Shown: positions 15,981-24,709 of the stretch, piece by piece
How the letters are laid out: each line of letters begins with the position of its first letter
Position numbering within the stretch: the first letter of the stretch is position 1
Assembly (NCBI RefSeq): GCF_003182155.1
Contig: NZ_QGTG01000009.1
Location: 1 to 64,000, forward strand
Reading direction: 5' to 3'
Source of the DNA: Chitinophaga sp. S165
GTDB taxonomy: Bacteria > Bacteroidota > Bacteroidia > Chitinophagales > Chitinophagaceae
Length of the DNA stretch: 64,000 nucleotides
Translations under genes and position numbers: made by a program
Notes under the pieces: generated by a model
Told to the model about the DNA's origin: nothing
The model's input: the letters and a program-made list of their open reading frames with translations, nothing else
Databases searched by the model: none

Positions 15981-18524
15981 ATGAGGATACAGATACCCGA
16001 GTTATCACTGGTGGTGATGGTAGGGGCAAGTGGATCAGGCAAAAGTACTTTTGCAAGGCAGTGGTTCAAGGCTGCGGAAGTGGTAAGCAGTGACACCTGC
16101 CGGGAAATAGTAAGTAATGATGAGAACAGCCTGGATGCATCCGAAGATGCTTTCGACCTGCTGCATTATATAGTGGGTAAAAGATTGAAGCGTGGGTTGC
16201 TCACCGTGGTAGATGCCACCAACGTGCGGCCGGAAGACAGGAAGAAGCTGGTGGCGCTGGCGAGGGAGTACCATGTACTGCCTGCCGCTATTGTACTGAA
16301 TATGTCCGAACGGGTATGCCTGGACCGGAATCAAAAGAGAACGGACAGAAATCTGGCGCCGCATGTGGTGACCACTCAGATCAGTCTTTTGAAAAGAGGG
16401 CTCAGTAAATTAAGGGAGGATGGGTTCCGAAAGGTTTTTGAGTTACGTGGAGAAGAGCAGGCGGCGGCTGTTACCGGTATAGAGCGGGAGCCTTTGTGGA
16501 ATAACAGGCAGAATGAACATGGTCCGTTCGATATTATCGGGGATGTGCATGGCTGTTATGAGGAGCTTTGCAGCTTGCTTACCTTATTGGGACATACCGT
16601 TGATGCCACAATGCACAAGGTACAGGTGAGCAACGGCAGAAAGCTGGTATTCCTGGGAGACCTGGTAGACAGAGGCCCTGCGAGTCCGGCGGTACTGAAA
16701 CTTGTTATGAATGCGGTGAGTGATGGCGTGGCTTTGTGTGTACCGGGCAATCATGACATAAAGTTGCTGAAGTTCCTGCAGGGAAAGAATGTGCAGCTGA
16801 TGCACGGACTGGAAAGGACAGTAGCGCAACTGGAAGGCGAGAACGCTGATTTCCGGGAGAGATTGAAGCAATTTCTGGATGGGTTGATCAGTCACTATGT
16901 ACTGGACAATGGGAAGCTTGTGGTGGCACATGCCGGTGTGAAGGAGGAAATGCAGGGAAGAGCTTCTGCAGGCGTACGGGAATTCTGCATGTATGGAGAA
17001 ACGACGGGTGAGACGGATGAATTCGGGTTGCCGGTAAGATATAACTGGGCTGCCAACTATAGAGGAAAAGCTATTGTCGTATACGGGCATACACCTGTAT
17101 ATGCACCACAGTGGTTCAATAATACCATCGATATAGATACCGGTTGTGTATTCGGAGGAAAGCTGACTGCGTTACGTTATCCCGAAAGGGAGTTGCTTAG
17201 TGTACCTGCACTGGCTACCTATATGGAGCCCTCCAGGCCATTGAAAATTCCCGGTGAGGGTAACATCCTGCAACATGAGCATGATGACGTGCCGGATATA
17301 GAAGACCTGATCGGCAAACAACTGATCCATACCCGTTTGCTTAACGGTGTTACTATCCGGGAAGAAAATACGGCTGCTGCACTTGAAACGATGAGCAGGT
17401 TCAGTATTCATCCGAAGTGGCTGATCTATCTGCCGCCAACGATGTCCCCATCAGAGACAAGTACTTTGCCGGAATACCTGGAACATCCTGTGGGCGCTTT
17501 TAGTTACTACAGGAAAAATGGTATTAAGCAGGTGATCTGTGAAGAGAAACATATGGGCTCCAGGGCGGTGGTGATCGTTTGTAAAGACAGTGAAGTGGTG
17601 AGCAGGCGTTTCGGTATTGATGAAGATAGTATAGGTACGTGTTACACGAGGACGGGCAGGGCTTTCTTCGCAGATAAGCGTATGGAGCAGGCGTTCCTCG
17701 GGATGGTACATGCAGCGTTGACAGCACGTAATTTCTGGGAGGAGATGGAAACAGATTGGGTATGCCTGGACTGTGAACTGATGCCCTGGAACGCGAAGGC
17801 ACAGGCACTGCTGCAACAGCAGTATGCGGCTACGGGCGCTGCTGCGGTGAATGCCATGACGGAAACGGTGGCAGCGCTGGCAGCAGGATCTGATAATCCG
17901 GCGATAGCCGCACTATTGCAGAACTATGAAGAGCGGGCAGCCATGTGCCAACAATTCACGACGGCGTACAGGCAGTACTGTTGGGAGGTGAAGTCGCTGG
18001 CAGACTATAAGCTGGCGCCATTCCATTTGCTGGCGACCGAGGGGAAGACTTATTTTGATAAAGATCACGCCTGGCATATGGAGCAACTGGGCCGTTACTG
18101 CGGAGGAACTGATAATCCGATGATAGCTACCAGCTGGAGGGTAGTTGACCTGGAGGATGCGCAGAGCGTTGCGGATGCTACTGAATGGTGGGAAGCACTG
18201 ACAGTGAAAGGTGGGGAAGGTATGGTAGTGAAGTCGCTGTCATTCATAGAAAGGGGCGAAAAGGGCCTGTTACAGCCAGCTATTAAGATCAGGGGCCGGG
18301 AATACCTGCGAATCATTTACGGGCCTGAATACACGCTGGAAAGCCATCTTATCCGGTTAAAACAAAGAGGGCTTGGCGCCAAGAGGGCCCTGGCACTAAA
18401 AGAGTTTGCGTTGGGGGTACAGGCCATTGAACATTTCGTGGCGAAGGAGCCTTTGCGGAAAGTGCATCAATGTGTATTCGGGTTGCTGGCGCTGGAAAGT
18501 GAACCGGTGGACCCGAGATTATAA
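15981..18524 (+). CDS. pnkp: Pnkp: polynucleotide kinase-phosphatase-adenylyltransferase for RNA repair
   Basis: 847 residues, the standard length. There are three catalytic modules in order. The first is a 5'-kinase with P-loop GASGSGKS (residues 15-22). The second is a metallophosphatase with 'DVHGCYEE' (Asp188, His190), 'GDLVDRGP' and 'GNHD', which removes 2',3'-cyclic phosphate. The third is a ligase-type adenylyltransferase with the AMP-accepting lysine in 'EEKHMGSR' (Lys523). It heals the ends left by ribotoxins such as those that cleave tRNA anticodon loops, and seals them with Hen1 as partner. It lies in an operon with hen1 and is closed by a hairpin at 18530-18554. All motifs appear intact. 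Confidence 0.95.
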   Translation: MRIQIPELSLVVMVGASGSGKSTFARQWFKAAEVVSSDTCREIVSNDENSLDASEDAFDLLHYIVGKRLKRGLLTVVDATNVRPEDRKKLVALAREYHVLPAAIVLNMSERVCLDRNQKRTDRNLAPHVVTTQISLLKRGLSKLREDGFRKVFELRGEEQAAAVTGIEREPLWNNRQNEHGPFDIIGDVHGCYEELCSLLTLLGHTVDATMHKVQVSNGRKLVFLGDLVDRGPASPAVLKLVMNAVSDGVALCVPGNHDIKLLKFLQGKNVQLMHGLERTVAQLEGENADFRERLKQFLDGLISHYVLDNGKLVVAHAGVKEEMQGRASAGVREFCMYGETTGETDEFGLPVRYNWAANYRGKAIVVYGHTPVYAPQWFNNTIDIDTGCVFGGKLTALRYPERELLSVPALATYMEPSRPLKIPGEGNILQHEHDDVPDIEDLIGKQLIHTRLLNGVTIREENTAAALETMSRFSIHPKWLIYLPPTMSPSETSTLPEYLEHPVGAFSYYRKNGIKQVICEEKHMGSRAVVIVCKDSEVVSRRFGIDEDSIGTCYTRTGRAFFADKRMEQAFLGMVHAALTARNFWEEMETDWVCLDCELMPWNAKAQALLQQQYAATGAAAVNAMTETVAALAAGSDNPAIAALLQNYEERAAMCQQFTTAYRQYCWEVKSLADYKLAPFHLLATEGKTYFDKDHAWHMEQLGRYCGGTDNPMIATSWRVVDLEDAQSVADATEWWEALTVKGGEGMVVKSLSFIERGEKGLLQPAIKIRGREYLRIIYGPEYTLESHLIRLKQRGLGAKRALALKEFALGVQAIEHFVAKEPLRKVHQCVFGLLALESEPVDPRL

Positions 18525-18529
18525 AACGT

Positions 18530-18563
18530 GAAGCTGTCTTGACAAGGCAGCTTCTTTCATTTT
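18530..18563 (+). terminator. Terminator of the hen1-pnkp operon
   Basis: GAAGCTGTCTT / AAGGCAGCTTC, an 11-base stem with one G-U pair and a 3-base loop, followed by TTTCATTTT. It begins five bases after the pnkp stop codon. Confidence 0.8.
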
Positions 18564-18592
18564 GGGAAATTGCTGTACATTTGATGAATTTT

Positions 18593-18600
18593 TATATTTG
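18593..18600 (+). promoter_or_regulatory. -7 box TATATTTG of the PKD/T9SS protein gene
   Basis: An exact TAnnTTTG match 19 bases before ATG 18620, directly after the operon terminator. Confidence 0.6.
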
Positions 18601-18619
18601 TTTTTCCTAAAATATACCT

Positions 18620-20923
18620 ATGAAAAGATTTTTACTGCTTTTCACCGTTATTGCATGTTCGTATATTAACGTATTGGCTCAAAAGAATTTAAGTGCTTCT
18701 TATACAGTGGACACCTCTTATGGATGCGCTCCCGTCACCGTTAAATTTACCAGCACAAGTACCGGTAACATTAATTATTACTATTGGGAGTTCGGCGATG
18801 GCACAGTTTCCAGCGAACCCAATCCGGAACACGCATTCAGCAAACCCGGGAAATATAATGCCAAGCTGATTGTTTATAATGATGCATGGGAGTTTGACAC
18901 CGCTTATGTGGCAGATAATGCAGGAGATATTTACAGTCTGCCGTATTCAACTTTGCCCACCGCGAAGCTTTACTGCGGACAGTCCGTACAGCTGAATACC
19001 GGTATGGAAGATCGATTCGGTTCTCTGATCAGCTTTAGCTGGAATACGGGGGCTACGCGTCCTGCTATCAATGTAAGCGAGCCAGGCCTGTACATGGTAC
19101 GTTTGACGGGTTGCGGACAATCTTTTGTTGATACTGTGGATGTTGTTGATGCCTCTGCAGGAATCAGTCTATCGTTGGATGGTGAGCTGCATTGGTCGGG
19201 AGATATTGCGCAGGTTAAGTTCAAATACCAGGTACCGTTCGATGACAGAGTGATGAGCGGATTGCGAATCGATTATGGTGACGGCATCGTTGCAGATCTT
19301 ATTCCTGGTGCAGAAAGTCACGGATATAATGTAAAGCCGGGGAATTATCAGGCGTCAGTAGCGGCTGTTATGTTACCCGGAGCAAATGAATATTGCGATA
19401 CGGCTGCTTATCTGAATTTCAACATCCGTGAGTCATATACAAAAGCGAGCGGCTGGAATAGCCGTGATACCACCGTTGAGATGGGGGACACATTGAAGCT
19501 TCGTGCAGGTTCTCCTGATGCTATCTGTGTATGGAAGAGATCCGATGGGTTTATATTGTCGACCGACAGCGTGTTATACATCATAGATGAAGGATATTAC
19601 CAGCTTACCATGACGAAAAACGGAGACGAGCGTACTGAAAATATCAGGGTAAGTTTTAAACAACCTGTGCTGACGGCTGCTTTCTCTGTAGAGCAAGACC
19701 TGTGCGGACTTGCTGTCTTCACCGATAACAGTGCTGCCTATGATTATCCGATCGTGAAAAGGACCTGGTATTTCGGAGATGGAATTGTAGATAGCACTAC
19801 GCTAAAGCCTTTCCATCAGTATGAAAATGGAGGTTACTACAATGCGAAACTGATCGTAGAAAACAGCAATGGGACTGTTGACTCTACTACTAAAAATATT
19901 TATATACCGGAATATCCTGCGATCAGACTTTCCGCGAATGGAGATACAACGATCCGTAAAGGAAGTGTAATTTATCTGACAGACCTTAATGCAAATACCT
20001 ATGAATATACCTGGTCGACAGGTGAAAAAGGCTATGGTATAGAAGTGTCTTTACCAGGTTTATACTACGTAACGGGTAAGACGCATTGTCCATCCATCAC
20101 CAGGACAGATTCCATTTATGTAAATGTAGAAGATGTTACTGAGGTTGTCATCCCGGATAATCCTATTACGGGTAATGATACCCTGACCGTAAAGGCTTCC
20201 TTTGCACAGGACTTTAACACTGGTAATGTATTCACGGTACAGCTGACACTGAAAGATCCGGGAGCACGTACTACCGGTCTGCAACCTGATGAAGTGATCA
20301 ATCTCCGTTCGATGCCCGGCACTTCCGGCGATGTATCCATGAGCGTGCGACTGAGTGATACACTTGGCTGTGCTACCAGTTATGCGCTGAGAGTAGTTAG
20401 TAGCTCTCCGGCTGATACTACTGGCTGGTCAGAACAGTTCAGCATAACAAATCAGCCGCCACAGCCGGTTATTACACAGCGTGGCGATAGCCTGTTCACT
20501 TCGGGTAAATACAACTGGCAGTGGTACTTTAATGAGGCTCCGGTTGAAGGGGCAGCTTCCGCGAACTATCGTGCAAGGGCAAACGGATCGTACAGGGTTG
20601 AATCATTGAATGGTAGTGGTTGTTCCAGCAAGTCGGCGCCAGTGTCAGTTGTGATCACGGCGATAGACGATGTAGTGCTGAACGGCAATAAGGTAAAAGC
20701 TTATCCTAATCCTTCGGCAGGCGAAGTATACCTGCAGTTTGAGAAACCATTGCTGAAGCCTGTGACCATCAATGTTTACAACCTGGAAGGCCGTGTTGTT
20801 TACACCCGTACCACTACACAGCAACTGCAGCCGCTGGACCTGTCTAATTTACCTGGTGGTTTCTACCTTGTGGAGCTTATGGTAAATGGCAAGAAGAAAA
20901 CACTGTCTCTGATCCTGCAATAA
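18620..20923 (+). CDS. Secreted PKD-domain protein with type IX secretion sorting signal
   Basis: 767 residues. The signal peptide (1-20, ending VLA-Q) is followed by a PKD domain at about 25-105 with 'WEFGDGT' and a second at about 350-430 with 'WYFGDGI'. Ig-like stretches lie between and after them. The C-terminal domain of about 70 residues starts 'KAYPNPSAGEVYLQF', contains 'VYNLEGRVVY' and 'LSNLPGGFYLVEL', and matches the type A T9SS sorting domain. The protein is therefore exported across the outer membrane by the type IX system and held at or released from the surface. No catalytic domain is present; an adhesive or binding role is inferred. Confidence 0.88.
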   Translation: MKRFLLLFTVIACSYINVLAQKNLSASYTVDTSYGCAPVTVKFTSTSTGNINYYYWEFGDGTVSSEPNPEHAFSKPGKYNAKLIVYNDAWEFDTAYVADNAGDIYSLPYSTLPTAKLYCGQSVQLNTGMEDRFGSLISFSWNTGATRPAINVSEPGLYMVRLTGCGQSFVDTVDVVDASAGISLSLDGELHWSGDIAQVKFKYQVPFDDRVMSGLRIDYGDGIVADLIPGAESHGYNVKPGNYQASVAAVMLPGANEYCDTAAYLNFNIRESYTKASGWNSRDTTVEMGDTLKLRAGSPDAICVWKRSDGFILSTDSVLYIIDEGYYQLTMTKNGDERTENIRVSFKQPVLTAAFSVEQDLCGLAVFTDNSAAYDYPIVKRTWYFGDGIVDSTTLKPFHQYENGGYYNAKLIVENSNGTVDSTTKNIYIPEYPAIRLSANGDTTIRKGSVIYLTDLNANTYEYTWSTGEKGYGIEVSLPGLYYVTGKTHCPSITRTDSIYVNVEDVTEVVIPDNPITGNDTLTVKASFAQDFNTGNVFTVQLTLKDPGARTTGLQPDEVINLRSMPGTSGDVSMSVRLSDTLGCATSYALRVVSSSPADTTGWSEQFSITNQPPQPVITQRGDSLFTSGKYNWQWYFNEAPVEGAASANYRARANGSYRVESLNGSGCSSKSAPVSVVITAIDDVVLNGNKVKAYPNPSAGEVYLQFEKPLLKPVTINVYNLEGRVVYTRTTTQQLQPLDLSNLPGGFYLVELMVNGKKKTLSLILQ

Positions 20924-20966
20924 TAATGAAGTGATAAGACCAGATGCCTGGCAGCAGGTAGCTGGT

Positions 20967-21013
20967 ATAAACGAAGCAGCCGTCCGCATTGCGCGGACGG
21001 CTGCTTCGTTTAT
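20967..21013. terminator. Bidirectional terminator with a 21-base perfect stem
   Basis: The arms at 20967-20987 and 20993-21013 are exact reverse complements around a 5-base loop, with A- and T-rich flanks. It separates the convergent PKD protein and amine oxidase genes. Confidence 0.93.
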
Positions 21014-21024
21014 GTAGTTGTTGT

Positions 21025-22293
21025 TTATGATAGCGTTTCTTTTATTTTAGCGGCCACCGCTTCACCTGTGCTTAACGCAGCTTCTACTGTACCGGGGCTT
21101 GTGCCGTTATACAGGGCTTCACCTGCGAAGTAGATGGTGTTTTCGATAGGTGTATGTAACACTGTGAGGGCATTTACTGACGCAGGCGTACCATAGCTGT
21201 ATGCACCTGTTACGTGCGGAAGGGTTGCCCAGTTGGAGATGTGGCAGTCAACGAGCAGATCTTTCAGCGTATCTACTGTTTCGTTGAAGATGTTAGCCAG
21301 AGAGATGAGGGCCAGTTCCTGTAACTGTTCATCCGTTTGACCGATATAAGGAACAGCGGGAGGACCTCCCAGCCAGCCGGTGAGGATATAGGCCTTTTCG
21401 GGCACCTGCGTCCACCAGGTAGGTATCGGCGCATCACTGAGAATAAATGCTATCTGTTGTGCGTGCTTTTCCCAGAAAGGTGTTTTAAACTGCAGTATAG
21501 TTTTGATCACCGTGCCCCAGCCGATGTCATTGGCTGCACTGATGTAAGCGGGGATAGCGGGAGTGAATGCTATCGTTTTTTTTTGCAGTACGCCCAGGGG
21601 AATGGTAACGACCAGTTTATTGGCAGACCATGACTGACCGTTTGCCGCCCGGACATTCACTTTGCCGGCAGACCATTCCACAGCAGTAACAGTAGTATTA
21701 GTGATGATCTCACATTGCTGTTTGCGGCATATTGTTGTCAGGAAGTCGGTCATAGCGGTGTAACCTTCTTCTATCCTGAAGTTTTTCTCACTTTCGTTTG
21801 CCCATTCGTTCAGGAGATATTTTATGCCTACTTTGGTGATGTCGGCAAGATCAAAGCCCTGTACAAAACCCTGGATATTTTTTCTCAGTTGCGCATATTG
21901 TTCCTGCGGGTAATGCTGATCGAGGAACTGTTGCATGGTCATATCTTCGGGGACATTTTCCATTTGTTCCAGGAGCTGATCCCAGTTAGTGATCATTTCG
22001 TATTCTGCGGTCCATTTCCCGTTACTGACACGGAACATTTGACCGTTCACGAGGTGGTACTTAAGTCCGGCTTCGTTGAGTAGTCCCAATGTTATCGGAA
22101 GCTCGCCATGTACGAATTCCGCGCCTTTTTCCGCTGCTTTGGCCCCGTTGTGGTAGATGGTCTTTATGCGTCCGCCGGTAGTAGCAGCGGCTTCCAGTAC
22201 GGTCACTTTATACTGTTTTGATAATTCCCTGGCAGCGATGAGCCCTGCTGCACCTGCGCCAATAATAATGATTTCTTCTGTTGGTTTGATCAT
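21025..22293 (-). CDS. Flavin monoamine oxidase family protein
   Basis: 422 residues. The FAD-binding Rossmann motif 'IIIIGAGAAGLIAARELS' lies at the N-terminus, followed by 'VTVLEAAATTGGRIKT', the amine-oxidase GG-R motif. The C-terminal FAD contact is 'IYFAGEALYNGTSPGTVEAAL'. No signal peptide is present, so it is cytoplasmic. It is likely to oxidise a primary or secondary amine to an aldehyde with release of hydrogen peroxide, but the substrate (polyamine, monoamine or amino acid) cannot be read from sequence. It is a single gene with terminators on both sides. Confidence 0.88.
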   Translation of the reverse strand: MIKPTEEIIIIGAGAAGLIAARELSKQYKVTVLEAAATTGGRIKTIYHNGAKAAEKGAEFVHGELPITLGLLNEAGLKYHLVNGQMFRVSNGKWTAEYEMITNWDQLLEQMENVPEDMTMQQFLDQHYPQEQYAQLRKNIQGFVQGFDLADITKVGIKYLLNEWANESEKNFRIEEGYTAMTDFLTTICRKQQCEIITNTTVTAVEWSAGKVNVRAANGQSWSANKLVVTIPLGVLQKKTIAFTPAIPAYISAANDIGWGTVIKTILQFKTPFWEKHAQQIAFILSDAPIPTWWTQVPEKAYILTGWLGGPPAVPYIGQTDEQLQELALISLANIFNETVDTLKDLLVDCHISNWATLPHVTGAYSYGTPASVNALTVLHTPIENTIYFAGEALYNGTSPGTVEAALSTGEAVAAKIKETLS

Positions 22294-22374
22294 ATGCCTA
22301 TTGGTTCTGTTATAGCAAGTTATGGCTTTTTGTTGTGTTTAAGCAGGAGAATAAATAACGGGAAGATCTGCAAT

Positions 22375-22418
22375 AAAAAAACGGCTTATGTTCCGGGTAG
22401 AACACAAGCCGTTTTTTT
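22375..22418. terminator. Terminator between the amine oxidase promoter region and the lipoprotein gene
   Basis: AAAAAACGGCTTATGTTC / GAACACAAGCCGTTTTTTT, a long stem with one mismatch and a six-base loop. It lies just downstream of the stop codon of the minus-strand lipoprotein gene, so it terminates that transcript. Confidence 0.88.
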
Positions 22419-22433
22419 AAAATAGTAAAGGGC

Positions 22434-23063
22434 TTAGTTTTTCTTCAGCCTCATTATTTGTGTAGAACGTTTATCGGAATACATGGTCATGCTTTGTCCC
22501 TGATCGGTCAACGTGGTTGTGTCCAGCTGGCGGAAGTCAGAAGCGATCACCAGTGTATCGCCTTCCCATTTGTATTTTGCACCGTATGCTGGTGAAGGAG
22601 CGGGATCTTCGCCAAACACAGGACTGATCACGAAACCGCCGGTGAAGCTGATAGAATCTGTACCGACCAGTTTGTAGGTGGAAGATCCGCTGGATTCAGG
22701 CACCGGATAGTTCCAGGGCTGATTAGAATAACCGGATTCTTCTCCGTTTGTGTAAATGGTACCGATCACATTGGTGTTGATGGTGTACTTGAATTTACTG
22801 GAATTGAATCTGGCTGCGTCAATTACTACTGTACCTGCAAGGTCTTTTGCATCGTAGTCGCTGGTAGTAATAGTTTTGTAAACGTCGGTATCATCGCTGT
22901 AACGTTGTTCAACCTCTGCATACGTGTTGGCTTTCATGCCGACGAACGTGTAACTTCCTTCGAGTGGATTTTTAACATCGTTGTTTACATCATCATTATT
23001 TGAACAGGAAACAAGGGTAGATGCACAAGCGGCTAACAGTAATGCTGATTTAAATGCTTTCAT
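22434..23063 (-). CDS. Lipoprotein of unknown function
   Basis: 209 residues with a lipoprotein signal: 'LLLAACASTLVSC' gives a lipobox and Cys20, followed by Ser-Asn-Asn-Asp-Asp, an acidic start typical of surface-exposed lipoproteins in Bacteroidota. The rest is beta-rich ('YTFVGMKANTYAEVEQRY', 'KYKWEGDTLVIASDF'), like the small lipocalin-like lipoproteins of this phylum, but no family is certain. A -7 box lies 30 bases upstream and a terminator 16 bases after the stop, so it is monocistronic. Confidence 0.8.
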   Translation of the reverse strand: MKAFKSALLLAACASTLVSCSNNDDVNNDVKNPLEGSYTFVGMKANTYAEVEQRYSDDTDVYKTITTSDYDAKDLAGTVVIDAARFNSSKFKYTINTNVIGTIYTNGEESGYSNQPWNYPVPESSGSSTYKLVGTDSISFTGGFVISPVFGEDPAPSPAYGAKYKWEGDTLVIASDFRQLDTTTLTDQGQSMTMYSDKRSTQIMRLKKN

Positions 23064-23092
23064 AAGTATTTGTGGGTTTGAAATAATGGGTG

Positions 23093-23100
23093 CAAAGTTA
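23093..23100 (-). promoter_or_regulatory. -7 box TAACTTTG of the lipoprotein gene
   Basis: It reads CAAAGTTA on the plus strand, 29 bases before ATG 23063, and matches TAnnTTTG. Confidence 0.55.
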
Positions 23101-23174
23101 TTCTATTACAAATAGATTATGAAAAATAATTATCTGTAAAGGTCAGGCGAGGGGTAAGAAAATCAGGGAGTAAG

Positions 23175-23642
23175 TTACCTTTTCAGTACTTTTTCCACTT
23201 CGTAAAGGCGTCTTCTCAGTTCTGTGAGTTCTTCTTCGAGGAGGTCGACCTTTTCACTAAGTAGGTACTGGTGATAATCGGGAATGATGGATAATTCGCG
23301 CAGTTTAGGAAAGAGGTCATTTTTAAAGAAGGTAAGGCCGGTTTCTTCGCCGTGGAATTCATGTGCTGTTTTGGTGAGGTGATTGTAGAGGCAATAGCGG
23401 AGGCCGTCGGAATTGAAGGTCCAGGGACTGATATAGAGTAATTCCCAGTTAGCTATCCTGAGGAGTTCCTGTTCGCCTTTCGCATTTACAAACTGGTAGA
23501 TGGTAGATTCGACATAACCGTTAGGCTTAAAGGTGTCTGTCGTCATGAGGATATAAGAGTACTCCGGTAAAATGGAAATTGATTCAAGATCGTGTAATGG
23601 GCTATGACTTCCATCCCTGAATATTGCGTAGTATCTGACCAT
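23175..23642 (-). CDS. Uncharacterised cytoplasmic protein with C-terminal coiled coil
   Basis: 155 residues, with no signal peptide. The first 110 residues form an alpha/beta domain with no motif I recognise ('YYAIFRDGSHSPLHDLES', 'YISPWTFNSDGLRYCLYNH'). The last 35 ('EKVDLLEEELTELRRRLYEVEKVL') show heptads of Leu/Val and form a coiled coil. Codon use looks like that of its neighbours, supporting a real gene. The function is unknown. It is divergent from the lipoprotein gene at 23866. Confidence 0.7.
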   Translation of the reverse strand: MVRYYAIFRDGSHSPLHDLESISILPEYSYILMTTDTFKPNGYVESTIYQFVNAKGEQELLRIANWELLYISPWTFNSDGLRYCLYNHLTKTAHEFHGEETGLTFFKNDLFPKLRELSIIPDYHQYLLSEKVDLLEEELTELRRRLYEVEKVLKR

Positions 23643-23865
23643 AATTTGCTATCTGTTTGAATATTCGTATCACATAATCTGGCAAAGGCAGTGACAATAA
23701 GATTAGGCTGAAAATAATATAATTAATATGAAAATCACGTATTAAATATAGAAAACGAACAAGAATATGTGAAGTAGAATAGTATAGACGGCTTGTGCAG
23801 TTGTGGCTGATATGTTCATTTTAAATAAATTGACCTTATCTTTATGGATTAATAAACACGAATTT

Positions 23866-24423
23866 ATGAAGTACTTTTCATTATTGATCGTTGCCGGTGT
23901 GGTATTGTTTTCGGCTTGTAAGAGTGGCAATAATTCCCCAAAAACAGCAAAAGAATTGCTGGAACAGGCTGCGCCAAACATGAATTCCGGTGCGGACAAA
24001 TTCACTATTGAAACACCTCCGGGCTGGAAGAAGTCGGATACGACATTTAACGGTATTAAAGCGTTGATGTTTTATGCACCGGAGCTGAAAGACGGGTTCA
24101 GGCCCAGCTTAAATGTGGTGACCGAGAATATGGGTAGTAATTCTTTTGCTGAATACGTTGACAAGAATCTTAAGACAATGCAACAGTATATGCTGGATTT
24201 TAAACTGTTGGATAAAGGTGACAAAGCTATTAACGGCATTCATGCGAAATGGATGAAGTATAGTGCTAAAGCACAGGGAGGTAAAGAGCTGGTGGCGATC
24301 GTATATGCTGTACCACAGAAAGGTATTGTATATAATATTACGGGTGTTACGGTACCCGGCGTTGGTGACGAGTATTTAGGCGTATTTGAAAGGGCGGCAT
24401 CCACCTTCAGCGTTACCGAATAA
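23866..24423 (+). CDS. Lipoprotein, PsbP-like fold possible
   Basis: 185 residues from ATG 23866. The upstream frame from 23803 adds residues that would bury the signal sequence. Lipobox 'LFSAC' at residues 14-18 is followed by a linker and a compact domain with 'FTIETPPGWKKSD', 'LNVVTENMGSNSFAEYVDKNLKTM' and 'NITGVTVPGVGDEY'. That pattern of an amphipathic 'P.GW' strand, a 'NV..E' strand and a closing helix resembles PsbP/Mog1-like or DUF1795-type proteins. This is inference only. A hairpin terminator follows at 24439-24479. Confidence 0.75.
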   Translation: MKYFSLLIVAGVVLFSACKSGNNSPKTAKELLEQAAPNMNSGADKFTIETPPGWKKSDTTFNGIKALMFYAPELKDGFRPSLNVVTENMGSNSFAEYVDKNLKTMQQYMLDFKLLDKGDKAINGIHAKWMKYSAKAQGGKELVAIVYAVPQKGIVYNITGVTVPGVGDEYLGVFERAASTFSVTE

Positions 24424-24438
24424 CTTTCTTTTGTTATA

Positions 24439-24479
24439 AAAACAGTATGGCCGGGCAGTTAGTCCGGCCATACTGTTTT
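24439..24479 (+). terminator. Terminator after the lipoprotein gene
   Basis: AAAACAGTATGGCCGG / CCGGCCATACTGTTTT, a perfect 16-base stem around a nine-base loop, 16 bases after the stop codon. The remaining bases up to 24709 contain no gene I can support. Confidence 0.9.
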
Positions 24480-24709
24480 CAGGGGATCATTATCCCGGAG
24501 CGGGTAGTGGAGTAAATAGGTAGATAAAAAGTGTCTGCATGACAGAATAGTTTCATACGCCGGGTTTGCGGAATAATTCCATTTACATATTCCACTATTT
24601 TATCCGGAACAGATGGATTATATTAGAGTAAAAGCGCGTCACCTGGCTAATACGTGTTCTGACGATATCAGTGATTTGGCAGGTGTTAAATAGCGTAATA
24701 AATGCCGTT

